Part shown: in pieces, positions 44,680-56,624 of the stretch
How positions within the stretch are numbered: the stretch's first letter is position 1
Layout: every line of letters begins with the position of its first letter
Assembly: GCA_037127315.1 (NCBI GenBank)
Contig: JBBBDQ010001615.1
Location: 290,001 to 354,000, forward strand
Direction of reading: 5' to 3'
Origin: Ascarosepion bandense
Taxonomy: Eukaryota > Mollusca > Cephalopoda > Sepiida > Sepiidae
Length of the DNA: 64,000 nucleotides
Position numbers and translations under genes: made by a program
Notes under the pieces: generated by a model
Database searches by the model: none
Seen by the model: only the letters and a program-made list of their open reading frames with translations
What the model was told of the DNA's origin: nothing

Positions 44680-46442
44680 TTCTTTCTCTACATTATTATT
44701 TACCTCTTCTTTCTCCATTTTATTATTTACCTCTTCTTTCTCTATTCTATTATTTACCTCTTCTTTCTCTATTTTATTGTTTACCTCTTCTTTCTCCATT
44801 TTATTATTTATCTCTTCTTTCACTATTTTATTATTTCCCCCTTCTTTCTCCATTTTATTATTTACCTCTTCTTTCTCTGTTTTATTATTTACCTCTTCTT
44901 TCTCGATTTTATAATTTACCTCTTCTTTATCTATTTTATTATTTACCTCTTCTTTCTCTTTTTTATTATTTACCTCTTCTTTCTCTGTATTATTATTTCC
45001 CCCTTTTTTCTCTGTATTATTATTTCCCCCTTCTTTCTCCATTTTATTATTTACCTCTTCTTTCTCTATTTTATTATTTACCTCTTCTTTCTCTATTTTA
45101 TTATTTACCTCATCTTTTACCATTTTCTACTTCATCTCTTCTTTCTCTATTCTATTATTTACCCCTTCTTTCTCTATTTTCTTATTTAACTCTTCTTTCT
45201 CTATTTTATTATTTACCTCTTTTTCTCTTTTTTATTTACCTATTATTTCGCTATAATTTACCTCTTCTTTCTCCATTTTATTATTTCCCTCTTCTTTCTC
45301 TATTCTATTATTGACGTCTTTTTTCTCGATTTCAATATTTAACACATCTTTCTCTATATTAGGATTTACGTCTTCTTTCTCTATTTTAATATTTACCACT
45401 TCTTTCTGTATTTTATTCTTCACCTCTTCTTTCTTTATTTCATTATTTACCTTTTCTTTGTTCAATTATTTAACTATTCTTTCTCTATTTTATTATTTCC
45501 CTATTCTTTCTCCATTTTATTATTTACCTCTTTTTTCTCTATTTTAATATTTACCACTTCTTTCTCTATTTTATTCTTCACCTCTTCTTTCTCTATTGTA
45601 TTATTTAACTCTTCTTTCTCCATTTTATTATTTGCCTCTTCTTTCTCTATTCTATTATTTACCTATTTTTCTATATTTCATTATTTACCTCTTTTTCCTC
45701 TATTTTATTATTTACCTCTTCTTTCTCTATTTTATTATTTACCTCTTCTTTCTCTATGTTATTATTTACCTCTTCTTTCTCTATGTTATTATTTACCTCT
45801 TCTTTCTCCATTTTATTATTTACCTCGTCGTTCTCTTTTTTGTTTATCTTTTCTTTCTCTATAATTTACCTCTCCTTTCTCCATTTTATTATTTACCTCT
45901 TCTTTCTCTATTCTATTATTTACCTCTTTTTCCTCTATTTTATTATTTACCTCTTCTTTCTCTATTTTATTATTTACCCCTTTTTTCTCTATTTTTTATT
46001 TACCTCTTCTTTCACTATTTTATTTTTTACCTCTTCTTTCTCCATTTTATTATTTACCTCGTCGTTCTCTTTTTTGTTTAACTTTTCTTTCTCTATAATT
46101 TACCTCTCCTTTCTCCATTTTATTATTTACCTCTTCTTTCTCTATTCTATTATTTATCTCTCCTTTCTCCATTTTATTATTTACCTCTTTTTTCTCTATT
46201 TTATTATTTACATATTTCTCTACTTTATTATTTACCTCTTCTGTTTTTATTATTTACCTCGTCTTTCTTCATTTTATTATTTACCTGTTTTATTTTATTA
46301 TTTACCTCTTTTTTCTCTGTTTTATTATTTACCCTTTCTTTCTCTATTATATTATATACCTCTTCTTTATTTTATTACTTAGCTTTTCTTTCTTTTTTAT
46401 TATTTACCGCTTCTTTCTCTATTTTATTATTTACTTCTTTCC
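44680..46442 (-). repeat. 27-bp minisatellite, array 1
   Basis: About 60 copies of a 27-bp unit (ttatttacctcttctttctc). The period is 9 codons; the minus strand reads EKEEVNNKI repeated, open from 45123 to 44575 (182 codons, a run of about 14 units and then unrelated sequence). The predicted peptide is highly charged and helix-prone. No promoter or conserved flanking gene is seen, so expression is doubtful. Confidence 0.92.
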
Positions 46443-46775
46443 GTGCACCAGAAATGACTGCGAGCTGATCATTTTCGTCACCCTGTTGAACTTGGTGGTA
46501 CACTGACTCGTTGGTTCAATGACACACACGCTATCTCCGACCTGGTAATAAGAATGTTTTAAAGAAAATCGAATCGAACAAGAATATTATACTTTGAGCA
46601 TGAAAGAAACTGAAAAAATACAGTAAAACACTGTGATGAAGAACGGTTTGAAGAATCTAACACTCATAAGGTTAAATAGCAGAAAAAAGAAATGGGAAAA
46701 ATATTTGCCAAATTTGTGCAAATGGATCATGAAACAAATGCACCATAGATAATAAAAACCGCAAAGGACTAAGAC
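46443..46775. other. Nothing recognised
   Basis: No match. Confidence 0.4.
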
Positions 46776-46925
46776 TTCTTCTTTTATGTGTCATGTCCTT
46801 TCAGGACGTAGGCGATTATAGCGATCCACATCTCCCTATCCGTGGTGGTTCTTAGCACGCTTTCTTCTGTTGCACCAAGCAACCCTCGTTCCGTCATCCA
46901 CCTGATCAGATCCTTAAGCAAAAAC
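46776..46925 (-). pseudogene. RTE-clade LINE 3' end
   Basis: Minus strand: LIRWMTERGLLGATEESVLR and DREMWIAIIAYVLKGH, then the inverse of the 3' end (cttcttcttttatgtgtcatg). Confidence 0.88.
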
Positions 46926-46989
46926 GTAAGAACTTTACCTGAGATATTATCCTCTACGTCCTGGAAAGGCGTCACAGAAAGAGAACGAT

Positions 46990-47600
46990 GGACTGAGAGA
47001 GATATATAGAGAGTGAGTTTATGTGTATGTTTCTGCCTGTGTGTTTGTGCGTGTGTGAGAGAGAGAGAGAGAGAGAGAAAGAGGGAGAGAAAGAGAGAGA
47101 AGTAACTGCTGTGTGAAAATATATTAGAAATAAATTTGAACGAAAATCGATAGAAAAGAAAGAGACTAGAGTAAAAAAAAATAAGAAAGAAATGAATAAA
47201 AGGCATTATGAAAGAAAGAAAATACAGTGACAGGAAAGAAAAATGAATGAAAGCAAATCGATAGAAATCGTAAAAAGTACAGAAAAATGCAAGTAAAATA
47301 ATGAAAAAAATTGCTGTGAACGAAAGCAATGAAAGAAAATTAACCAGAAATAAATGAATGAATAAACAGTAAAATCCGAAGAAAAAGAAAAGATCATTAT
47401 GAAGAAAAAATCTGTTAAAAAAGAAAAAAGAATGAATAAAAGAAATTTGATAGAAAAGAAAGGAATAACGGTGGAATAGAAAGAAACAAAAAAGAAAGAA
47501 AATAATTATAAAAAAGAAAGAACGAAGAAAGAATTAGAATGAAAAAAGAAAATTGCTAAGAAAGAAAGACAACAAGAAAATGAAATAATTTGAAATTAGA
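46990..47600. repeat. GA and GAAA-rich purine tract
   Basis: GT/GA run near 47030-47100, then A/G-rich sequence with many gaaagaaa units. ORFs on the minus strand here are low-complexity artefacts. Confidence 0.85.
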
Positions 47601-47934
47601 AAATATTGATTCGCTTTCTATGGCTTCTTAAACCTTTAGATGTTATTTAAATCCAGAAAATATTTTTAGATAGCAAGATATATTTAGGAGGAGATAACAT
47701 TAATTTAGTGACTAATTATTCTTACTAATTAACCCATAGTCTGACAAAGAAGAGTTGGATTCGTCCATTTCCCAACGGTATTTAATGTAAGTGAATATGA
47801 CAAAACCAACGGGAATTGATATTTAGCTCTCCAGTTAAATATTCCGAGTCTTTATCTATTATACCGTTGGTTCATCTAAGCTAAAAGCATCTGAAATTTC
47901 AAAGCCCACCCACCGAGGTACTGACCAAATTTTT

Positions 47935-48430
47935 CTTCTTCTTCTTCTATGTGCCCTGTCCCTTCAGGACGTAGGCGATCATGAATCTCCACGTCTCCCT
48001 ATCCCTTGTGGCTCTTAGTATGTTTGCTCCTGTTGCTCCTGGCAACCCCCGTTCCGTCATCCACATGATCAGACCCTGCAAATATGTTATCCGCTGCCTT
48101 CCTCTGTCTCTCCTTCCTTCTATCTGTCCAGTCAGTATCAGGTTCACCAGGCTCTCCTTCCTCATTGCATGTCCTAGGAACTTCAGTTGTCTCTTCCTGA
48201 TGCTCAGCATCAATTTCCTTTTTGTTACCATTCTTTCTAACACTTCGTCGTTGCTTGTATGCTCAGTCCACGATATCCGTAGCATCCTTCTGTAGAACCA
48301 CATTTCGGCCGCTTACAGTTTTGTCCTCATTTTCGATGATATTGTCCAGCATTCACAGCCGTATTAAAGAACTGACATCACGTAGCAGTCTAGCACTCTT
48401 TTCTTCGTTTCTATTGAGATTTTCCTGTGT
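47935..48430 (-). pseudogene. RTE-clade LINE 3' fragment
   Basis: Open minus frame (47947-48303) with EMWFYRRMLRISWTEHTSNDEVLERM, RQLKFLGHAMRKESL, GRRDRGRQRI, MWMTERGLPGATGANILRATRDRETW. Nearly the same as 53191-53690, so both are young. An in-frame break separates it from its upstream RT. Confidence 0.92.
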
Positions 48431-48539
48431 GTTAGTTTTTTATTTTTTAGATTTCTTTAAAGTCAGTGATCGTGCTGAAAGCATTTACAAACAGACAAAG
48501 ATAAAGAACTGATGTATGCGCAAAGGAAAAATGCGACGG

Positions 48540-48540
48540 A

Positions 48541-48572
<32 letters not shown>

Positions 48573-48692
48573 ATATTAATGAAGAAAAATAAAGCAACAT
48601 AAAGAAAAAGGGCGTAGGAAGAATGAACACGAGAAAGAAGAACTAAATAATAAAGCAAAGAAAGAAGAGATAAATAAGAATTTTTTTTTTCA
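48540..48692. repeat. (GAAA)n purine tract
   Basis: gaaagaaagaaag run then A/G-rich sequence. Confidence 0.9.
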
Positions 48693-48920
48693 TCATTTCA
48701 CCCCGAGCAAGGCGGAAACGCCACTGATGTGCAGGGGGCTACATAAATGTAAAAAGATTAATTAGAAAAGAGTGAGGAGTACAAACTAGTTAGAAAGAAA
48801 CAATAGAAAGCTGAGAAAGCAGGTGCGATGACAGATACATAGGTGGAGAGAAAGGGAAGGTTATACGTGGGTGAGGAAAGAGCTAGAGTCCAGTGGTTAG
48901 TAGATGAGTATTGACTTTGC
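48693..48920 (-). mobile_element. Jockey-group LINE 3' end fused to the 27-bp array
   Basis: Inverse 3' tail (tcatttcaccccgagcaagg..) to the final codons NTHLLTTGL; 5' of these codons the sequence passes straight into the minisatellite. Confidence 0.9.
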
Positions 48921-50036
48921 AAAGAAAAAAGTAGTAAATAATAAGATGAAGAAAGAAAAGGGTAAATAATAAAAGAGAGAAAAGGGTAAATAATAAAATG
49001 AAGAAAGAAGAGGAAATAATAAAATAGGAAAAAAGATAAATAATAAAATAGAAGAAAAGAGGTAAATTATACAATGGAAGAAGAAGTGATAAATAATAGA
49101 ATAGAGAAAGAAGAGGTAAACAATAAAAGAGAAAAAGAAGAGGCAAATAAAAAAATGGAGAAAGAAGAAGAGGTAAAGAATAAAATAGAGAAAGAAAAGG
49201 TAAATAATAAAATGGAGAAAGAAGAGGTAAATAATAAAAAAGAAGATGTAAATAATTAAATGGAGAAAGAAGAGATAAATAATAAAATGGAGAAAGAAGA
49301 GGTAAATTATAGAGAAAGAAGAGGTAAATAAAAAAGAGAAAGAAGAGGTAAATAAAAAAGAGAAAGAAGAGGTAAATAATAGAATAGAGAAAGTAGAGGT
49401 AAATAATAAAATAGAGAAAGAAGAGGTAAATAATAAAATGGAGAAAGAAGAGGTAAATTATAGAGAAAGAAGAGGTAAATAAAAAAGAGAAAGAAGAGGT
49501 AAATAAAAAAGAGAAAGAAGAGGTAAATAATAGAATAGAGAAAGTAGAGGTAAATAATAAAATAGAGAAAGAAGGGGTAAATAATAAAATAGAGAAAGAA
49601 GAGGTAAATAATAAAATGGAGAAAGAAGAGGTAAATTATAGAGAAAGAAGGGGTAAATTAAAAAGAGAAAGAAGGGGTAAATTATAGAGAAAGAAGGGGT
49701 AAATTAAAAAGATAAAGAAGAGGTAAATTATAGAGAAAGAAGAGGTAAATAAAAAAGAGAAAGAAGGGGTAAATAATAAAGTGGAGAAAAAAGAGGTAAA
49801 TTATAGAGAAAGAAGAGGTAAATAATAAAATAGAGAAAAAAGAGGTTAATAACAGAACAGAGAAAGATTAGATAAATAATAAAGATGTGGTAAATAATAA
49901 AATAGAGAAAGAAGAGGTAAATAATAAAATGGAGAAAGAAGAAGAGGTTAATAATAAAGTAGAGATAGAAGCGGTTAAATATAAAATGGAGAAAGAAAAT
50001 GTAAATAATAAAATAAATAATAAAATGGAGAAACGG
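48921..50036 (+). repeat. 27-bp minisatellite, array 2, inverted
   Basis: About 40 copies of gaggtaaataataaaat..gagaaagaa, the reverse complement of array 1. Shows shortened units (aggtaaataaaaaagagaaaga) and a larger duplicated block (around 49320 and 49470). Plus frames read KEEVNNKI in places (49074-49259). Confidence 0.92.
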
Positions 50037-50860
50037 TGTAATTGTTAAAGTCAGGAGAAGAAAGGTAAAACAATAAATGAAGGAAGAAAAGTCCAATAAA
50101 ACATACAAATCCCAAATAAATAAGTACAAAAAGAAAGAAATATATGCAAAGACTCTGGGCTCTGAGGCATAAAATCGCCATATTTCCTATGCAGGTAACA
50201 CCTTGCGAGTGATCCATCTTGGATGATGTCTGAATCAGCCAGGCATCAAATGGAAACTCGCGCGCGTAAACCTTCACTGACGTAAAAGAATCTCTCCTTC
50301 ATCAACTAGAATTTCCGTCATAGAACAACACGTCTGACCTTAAACAAGTGTTCGTTCTCTTTGAAATAGTGTCCTTTTGTGGCTGTTGTTGTTCTTCTTG
50401 TTCTTGAAATGATCCTGCTTGCCGACTCATGCAACTTTGTACGTATTTGCCTTCGCCTAGCTTAGTCAGGCTCAAGTCCACCGGTATATTCATAAAACTT
50501 CCCCGAGATCACTGACAAATCCACGGCTTCAGACTAGCAATTATCGTCACTGTGAAGAAAAAAAGGTGAGACGTTAAATCGCTTCAATAGGAAATGTAGA
50601 GGGCGGGTGAAAAAGAAATGTGGAAACCGGTGGCATTGAGCCGGGATAGTGATTCATCGGCAATCACGCGAGGAATTCAAATTTGTCTGTGTGAACAATT
50701 TTTATAAGTAAAAGCCATAGTTATAAAATGAATCTTATAGATTTAAATTGATTGTCGAATTCAAGCAAGAGTATTAAACAAAACTGCAGTGCACAGAAAA
50801 ATTATGGAAAAGAGTTAGTTTTTATTTGCAGTAAGAACGGACGTTATTATTTTTTTAATC
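50037..50860. other. Nothing recognised
   Basis: Apparently unique sequence with somewhat higher GC around 50210-50270. No coding or repeat match. Confidence 0.4.
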
Positions 50861-50905
50861 GTTTCACCCCAAGCAAGGCGGCATTGCCACTGATGCGCAA
50901 GGGGA
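50861..50905 (-). mobile_element. Jockey-group LINE tail remnant
   Basis: Only the inverse 3' end (tttcaccccaagcaaggcgg..ccactgatgcg) remains, cut by the RTE 3' end. Confidence 0.85.
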
Positions 50906-52730
50906 TTCTTCTTCTTCGTGTGCCGTGTCCTTTCATGACCTAGGCGATCATGGATTTCTGTTTGGCTCTCAATAATTTTTCTGTTGGTATCTCTTCCAAG
51001 CTCCACCGCGTCAATCATTTGCTCAGACTTAACAAGTCCGTCTCACGCTGCGTTTCTGTCTCTTCTTCCATTTATCCGATCTATGAGTATCAAGTTCCCC
51101 AGGCCCTCCTTCCTGATTATATGTCCCAGGATCCTCATCTGTCTGTTCCTGATATTTATTATCAGTTTTCTACTCGTCTGCATCCTTTCCAACACCTCAT
51201 CGTTACCCACGTGCTCTGTCCATGGTAGCCTCAGCATCCTTCTGTAAAACCACATTTCTGCTGCCTTAAGCTTCTCCTTCATCTTTGATGAGATCGTCCA
51301 GCATTCATTTCCATACAGAAGGACAGCTATCACATAGCAATCCAGCACACTTTTCTTTGTTTCTAATGAGATTTTCCCGTCTTTCAGTACTCTGGCTAGC
51401 TTCTGAAATGCTTCTTTGGCCATGCCAATGCGTCTTTGAAATTTTTTACTTGTTTTATTTTAGATTCTCCAATTTGCAGTTGGCATATTAGTCTCCTTTT
51501 TCTGCTGATGACCATGCATTCATTTTATGCTCAACCATTTCTTTTCACTTTCTTTTGCTAACTTCTGTAGAAGTTCCAGCATTTTCCTTTCCCTGTCATC
51601 CGCATATCGGACATTTTTGAGATTATGGCCGCCAATGACGAATCCTGACAAGTCTTTTATTTCTCTTATAATTGTTTCGCTATACAGTTTGAAAAGTTCC
51701 GGTGAGAAAACACATCCTTGTCTTACGCCCCTTTCTATTTTTGTATACTTGCTGAGTTCACCTCCCATCCTTACAGTAGCAGTTTGCTGCCAATTTGGGT
51801 TCTTGATTATCCTATCGTCTTTTCCGAAAATGTCGAGGTTGTCGAGCATCTCTTTCAAGTCCTTGTGTCGTACTTTGTCAAACGCTTTTGCGTAGTTCAC
51901 AAAGCAGAGATAAAGGCCCTTCTGCATTTGTATTGCTCGTTCAGATAGCATTGTGAGCAGGAATATTGCATTCTTCGTTCCCGTATTTTTAACGAATCCG
52001 TATTGTTCCTGTCCTATATTTGGGGCGATTCTGTTGCGTGCTCTGTTCGTCAGAATCCGGATGATGAGTTTTTGTTATGTGGCTCATTAAACTGATTGTT
52101 CGATGGAGTTCACATTTTTGTTGCCCCTGGCTTCTTAGGTAGTGCTACGAAGATTGATCTACTTAGGTCTTCCGGTATATTGCCGCTGCTAAAGATTTCG
52201 TTTATTATTTTGGTAGTCTGTCGACGTCAAAGTTTCTAAGGACATCAACATCTCTATTACAATCTCATCTGGTCCCGCTGCTTTGTTTCTCTTCAATTTG
52301 GCCATTGCTGATTTCACTTCAGTTTTCGATATTTCTGGTCCATTCGTAGTTTTGAGCATTGTTGGTTCGAGTTCGAATTCCTGTTGAATCCATTGTATTC
52401 GCTTACGCGCAAATACCCTTGGGAAAGGTATTAGTCCGTCTATTCTTTCCAGTTATGGGTTAAATAGCAGGACAGATTGGGTTCTATAGCCTTGGTCGGC
52501 AACCAGTCTACCGCAATGTCAACCTACTGCGGGATAATCTTCTGCCCAGTCAGTCATGTCTCTTTCGAGCGTGCCCAAGCGTGTATCACGTATGGCACTT
52601 AACTGACTGAATGGTTGCTCTCTGTTGCAGTGGAAGGGATTTCCAATGTACTCGTCTCATCTCTGAAGTATTTCTTCTTTTTCTATTATTAGTGTGACAT
52701 CTTTTGCTTTTAGACATCCTGTTCCTGAGC
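50906..52730 (-). pseudogene. RTE-clade LINE, longest copy
   Basis: Minus strand, in order: EEILQR.DEYIGN, (SINE insertion), NGPEISKTEV, KLKRNKAAGPDEIVIEML, SRSIFVALPKKPGA, HITKLIIRIL, YGFVKNTGTKNAI, MLSERAIQMQKGLYLCFVNYAKAFDKVRHKD (motif A), IERGVRQGCVFSPELFKLYSE (motif B), NVRYADD (motif C), then AKEAFQKLARVLKDGKISL, YGNECWTISSKMKEKLKAAEMWFYRRMLR and the cttcttcttcgtg 3' end inverse. Frames 51520-51951 and 51043-51423 remain open; deletions lie between (after YADD) and several shifts upstream. The endonuclease is absent. Confidence 0.92.
52363..52613 (+). mobile_element. SINE inside the RTE, aactgactga-tail family
   Basis: B-box-like gttcgagttcgaattcc, cttgggaaaggtattag, ccagttatgggttaaatag, tail to gcacttaactgactga. 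RTE coding text continues on both sides. 5' truncated; no clear duplication. Confidence 0.88.
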
Positions 52731-53190
52731 ATGTCTTACAGAACGATAGTGAAAAGATAGACGAAATAGTTAAAGAAGGTGTCAGAGATAGGGCAAGAGA
52801 AGGGTGGGAACACAGGTTTGAAGACAGTTCCGAAGGTAGAGAGAAAGGAAAAGAAGATATACGCGGTCATATAGAAAAATCTGGAGTCAAGTGGATAAGA
52901 GATGGGTATTGACATTGCATTTGAATTCCTGGAGGTTGTATCCGTCAGAAAAGCAAGTATATGAAAGGGAGTTCCACAGGTGGGATGCTGGTGGAGTAGA
53001 ATTATTGACTGCATTTGGTATATCTAACTGTCAATCGGTTGACCTTTTTTACCGGTCTGGCAGGGGCATCAGTGACTTAAGTTCTTCGGAGCAGAATCCA
53101 TGGAGATATTTGTAGAACAGACAGAGGGAAGATAAGTCCCGCCGGTGAAAAAGTGGCTGGGGTCGAGCTGCCAAATCGCGATCTATCATA
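52731..53190 (-). mobile_element. Jockey-group LINE fragment, tail missing
   Basis: Minus-strand text of ORF2 C-terminus (FHRLWNSL region down to YLQ..NV.I.DRDLAA) with broken frames. Bounded by RTE copies on both sides. Confidence 0.8.
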
Positions 53191-53880
53191 TTCTTCTTCT
53201 TCTTCTATGTGCCCTGTCCCTTCAGGACGTAGGCGATCATGGATCTCCACGTCTCCCTATCCCTTGTGGCTCTTAGTATGTTTGCTCCTGTTGCTCCTGG
53301 CAACCCCCGTTCCGTCATCCACCTGATCAGGCCCTGCAAATATGTTATCCGCTGCCTTCCTCTGTCTCTCCTTCCTTCTATCTGACCAGTCAGTATCAGG
53401 TTCTCCAGGCTCTCCTTCCTCATTGCATGTCCCAGGAACTTCAGTTGTCTCTTCCTGATGCTCAGCATCAATTTCCTTTTTGTTGCCATTCTTTCTAACA
53501 CTTCGTCGTTGCTTGTATGCTCAGTCCACGATATCCGTAGCATCCTTCTGTAGAACCACATTTCGGCCGCTTCCAGTTTTGTCCTCATTTTCGATGATAT
53601 TGTCCAGCATTCACAGCCGTATTGAAGAACTGACATCACGTAGCAGTCTAGCACTCTTTTCTTCGTTTCTATTGAGATCTTCCTGTGTGTTAGTATTTTG
53701 CTCATCTTCTGGAACGCGTCCTTTGCCATGCCAATTCGCCTTCGGATCTCCGTGTCGCACTTTCCATCTCCTGTTAGAACACTTCCTAGGTACTTAAATT
53801 CTTGGACTTGTTTGATTCTGTTATCCCCCACCTGTATTTGGCATTTTGGGTTGTATCTTTTGCTGATGACCATGCACACT
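53191..53880 (-). pseudogene. RTE-clade LINE 3' third, open frame
   Basis: An uninterrupted 224-codon minus frame: CMVISKRYNPKCQIQVGDNRIKQ, YLGSVLTGDGKCDTEIRRRIGMAKDAF, QYGCECWTISSKMRTKLEAAEMWFYRRMLRISW, RKRQLKFLGHAMRKESLENL, RWMTERGLPGATGANILRATRDRETW. It starts just after motif C, so it is a truncated, young insertion with the cttcttcttcttctatg 3' end. Confidence 0.93.
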
Positions 53881-53944
53881 AACAGAAAACAATAGCAAAA
53901 TTACATACTTTTTTATTCTTCCCCAACTTAGGCGGGAGTCTTAT

Positions 53945-54110
53945 TACGAGGGTCATTCAATAAATAAGGTGAAATTTTCGGTATAAGGACTTCTACGAGG
54001 GTCTTTCAATAAATAAGGTGAATTTTTCGGTATAGGGACTTCTACGAGGGTCTTTCAATAAATAAGGTGAATTTTTCGGTATAAGGATTTCTACGAGGGT
54101 CATTCAATAA
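53945..54110 (+). repeat. Tandem array of mariner terminal repeats (49-bp unit)
   Basis: tacgagggtc starts at 53945, 53994, 54043 and 54092. Each 49-bp unit (through caataaataaggtga, ttttcggtata, ggacttc) matches the outer 46 bp of the TIR of mariner element 3 (41278-42150). Three full units and one partial, no transposase. Confidence 0.92.
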
Positions 54111-54236
54111 TTTCTACTGCTCTTTTCTAACTGGTCTGTACTCCTCACTCTCTTCTAAATAATCTTTTTACAGTTATGTAGCCCCCCGCACATCAGTGGC
54201 ATTTCCGCCTTGCTCGGGGTGAAATGATTAAAAAAA
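54111..54236 (+). mobile_element. Jockey-group LINE 3' UTR
   Basis: ctcttttctaactggtctgtactcc through cccgcacatcagtggc..cttgctcggggtgaaatg and an A-rich tail. Confidence 0.88.
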
Positions 54237-54409
54237 GAAAAAAATCTCTCGTTCACATTTGAGGACATTAAGCAGCATTCACAGGAGAGATATCTGACGG
54301 CCATGTTAGGGCAGGAGGATGCTAGATCACCGCACTGCACCTCTGTAGAGTATATATTAAGGGCAATCTCACGCCATAGTAGCAGAGTTTCATTTATTTT
54401 TTATTTTTC

Positions 54410-55200
54410 TATAACTTCGTCATTTCTTGCATATAATATCCTCAGCATCCTTCTGTAAAACCAAATTTCACTTCCGTATGGGAGGGCAGATATCACGTAA
54501 CTTTTGAGTTTAGCCTTCTTTTCTTTGTTACTTAGGCTTACAGCCTATCACGTTGAATACACCGGTTCTTGCTCGATCACCGAAGTTAAGCAACGTTGAG
54601 CCTGGTCAGTACGTAGATTGGTGACTACTTGGGAATACCAGGTGCTGTAAGCGCTTTGTGACGGATGTGCGTTGTGGTGCAGTAGATATCGGCTCGGAAA
54701 GAAAAACGGTGAGCCGAGTTCGAATTTCAGTTGAATACCCTGCATTCACTTAAGCACTGGTACTCTTGAGAAAGGTATTTATCTGTCCCTTTTCCTCCAG
54801 TTATGGGTTAAATAACAAGGGTAAGACTTGGGGACCCTGCCTTTAAAAACAAATCCCCAATGAATCTTGATACTCGAAAAGAAAAAAGTATTACTGGACA
54901 CAAAACTTATATAAAAAAACAGCAATAAATTGTTGAAAAAAAATAGGCATTGCCAGCAATAAATAAATAAAGTTTAGTTGGCAATAAAAATGACCCGCCG
55001 AAGTTGATTTGCCATAAAAACTAAACAAACAACCAACTTTGTTTGTCATGAATTTTTTGTTTCTTTGCTTAGATTTTGAAATCCATCCTTGGCCATCCCA
55101 ATGCACAGTCGGATTTAAAATTTCGCGTCGTGAGTCGGTCTTCTAATGCCACCTCTCTTTTTTTTTTGTCATTCCTCTTATTTGCCGATGGTTATTGACT
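54410..55200 (-). pseudogene. RTE LINE fragment split by the 5S-headed SINE
   Basis: 54410-54539 (catcctcagcatccttctgtaaaacc...cttttctttgtt) and 55046-55200 (aaatccatccttggccatccc..) are consecutive RTE segments in minus orientation, separated by the SINE. Confidence 0.8.
54540..55040 (+). mobile_element. 5S-headed composite SINE, second copy
   Basis: 5S-like head 54542-54655 (caccggttcttgctcgatca, ccgaagttaagcaacgttg, aataccaggtgctgtaagcg), directly followed by a tRNA-like unit (gttgtggtgcagtagatatc, then gagccgagttcgaatttc), core ccagttatgggttaaataac, gggtaagacttggggaccc and a tail gaagttgatttgccataaa..aaccaac. Colinear with the minus-strand copy 11751-12231. Confidence 0.92.
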
Positions 55201-55785
55201 TAAAGCGGAATGGATTAGTTTTGTATTTCTATATCTGCTAGTATCGTTAAGTTGTTGGACATTTATGCGAATCTTTCGCTAATCGTTTTCGCTCCCGAGC
55301 CGCTTTCATCGGCGTCAACCTGAGCCAGTTTGTTTGGCTTTATGCGATGTTATCTTCAAAGATTGATTAAACACACCCATATTTTTCAAGTGTAACATTC
55401 GGAAACCTTTACTTATTGCCATATTACTGGACGTAGTCATCCGGCTGTTTATAGAGCGAAAACGAAGGAGAGAAAGAAATTGAATGAAATAAAAATAACA
55501 AGACTATGTTTCGTAACATAAGACGAGGAGAAACAGTTTATGGTCTTAATGGTCTGGGCTCTCCTAAGGATTCTAATATGAAATCGGTAAGAATAAACTA
55601 TCCGAAGAAAAAAAAACGGAAGCAGTCCAGAACGTAGCTGTCGGTGAAAGAACTTTGGAGAATATTCAGGATTTATGGAGGCTTCCGGCCTCTCAAACTT
55701 TTACGGTAAGCATTATATCTTCTGCTATCATAAATGCCAGGATGAAGGGAAAATATTCTTACAGACTACGTAAAAGGACCTGAAA
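55201..55785. other. Nothing recognised
   Basis: No coding or repeat match. Confidence 0.4.
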
Positions 55786-55788
<3 letters not shown>

Positions 55789-55853
<65 letters not shown>

Positions 55854-55858
55854 ATATA
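55789..55858. repeat. (AT)n microsatellite
   Basis: AT run, with one TTT break, in front of the MITE. Confidence 0.95.
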
Positions 55859-55859
55859 T

Positions 55860-56215
55860 TGTGTCCATAAAGTTCGTGTGCACTTAAAAAAATTTATAAC
55901 TTTATTTATTTTTGTTATAGAAATAGGATTAGAAAGAAGTAAGTAAGTAAGTCTATGTTTTTTAAGGTTTTATTGAAATTTTATTCAAGTTTTTACATGT
56001 TCTTCCTCATTAGCAATAGAATTGGTAATACGATTTTAATGAAAATATTTTTTGCTAATCTAAAACGTGTTGCAAATTTTGTGGTAAATAATTGTTCAAT
56101 AACGATACTAAAAATTAGGTACATTAAACTTTATGAAATTTTTACAGCTTATTTCTATCACAAATACAAATAAAGTTATAATTTTTTTAAAGTGCACACT
56201 GACTTTCTGAACACC
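55860..56215. mobile_element. Mariner-type MITE, ~75-bp inverted ends
   Basis: Left tgtccataaagttcgtgtgc, right inverse (gtgcacactgactttctgaac); the inner parts ataactttattt and tatagaaata also mirror. About 355 bp, no transposase motif in the 72-codon ORF inside. TA-rich flanks. Confidence 0.82.
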
Positions 56216-56620
56216 CCCTTATGTGTGTGTGTTTATATATATATATATATTATTGTTGGTCAGTCAGTCAGTTAAGTTCCATTTATAAATACGTTTAGAT
56301 AATAAAAACCTAGTATACTGCAAACAAGAGTCGCAGTGTTTCGCTCTGCTTTATTAGTACTTCGTTAGGACTGCCTGTCGAGGTGGTAATAAGTTAGTAC
56401 TGAAATACAACGGTTCTTGTGTTTCAGTAAACTGTTTTATTATGCATTTATAAATGTATTACAATATATAATAATATCGTGCGTATCGAGCACTCCTAAT
56501 ACAGTATATCACTACAAACAGTGGACTGTCAACATATTAATTTGCACTACTTCTAAGTATATACATATATCCAGGTAAAGAGGGACCAAGGTTTTACGAT
56601 TTTGAGTTCCCTAGCATTTC
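56216..56620. other. Unclassified, includes cagtcagtcagttaag at 56259
   Basis: The short stretch at 56258-56280 resembles the tail end of the aactgactga SINE family; the rest is unrecognised. Confidence 0.4.
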
Positions 56621-56624
56621 AGTC

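Noticed and set aside
44653..46382. Several 160-210-codon ORFs on the plus strand
   Set aside because: By-products of the 27-bp minisatellite, whose period is a multiple of three; the repeats are open in several frames.
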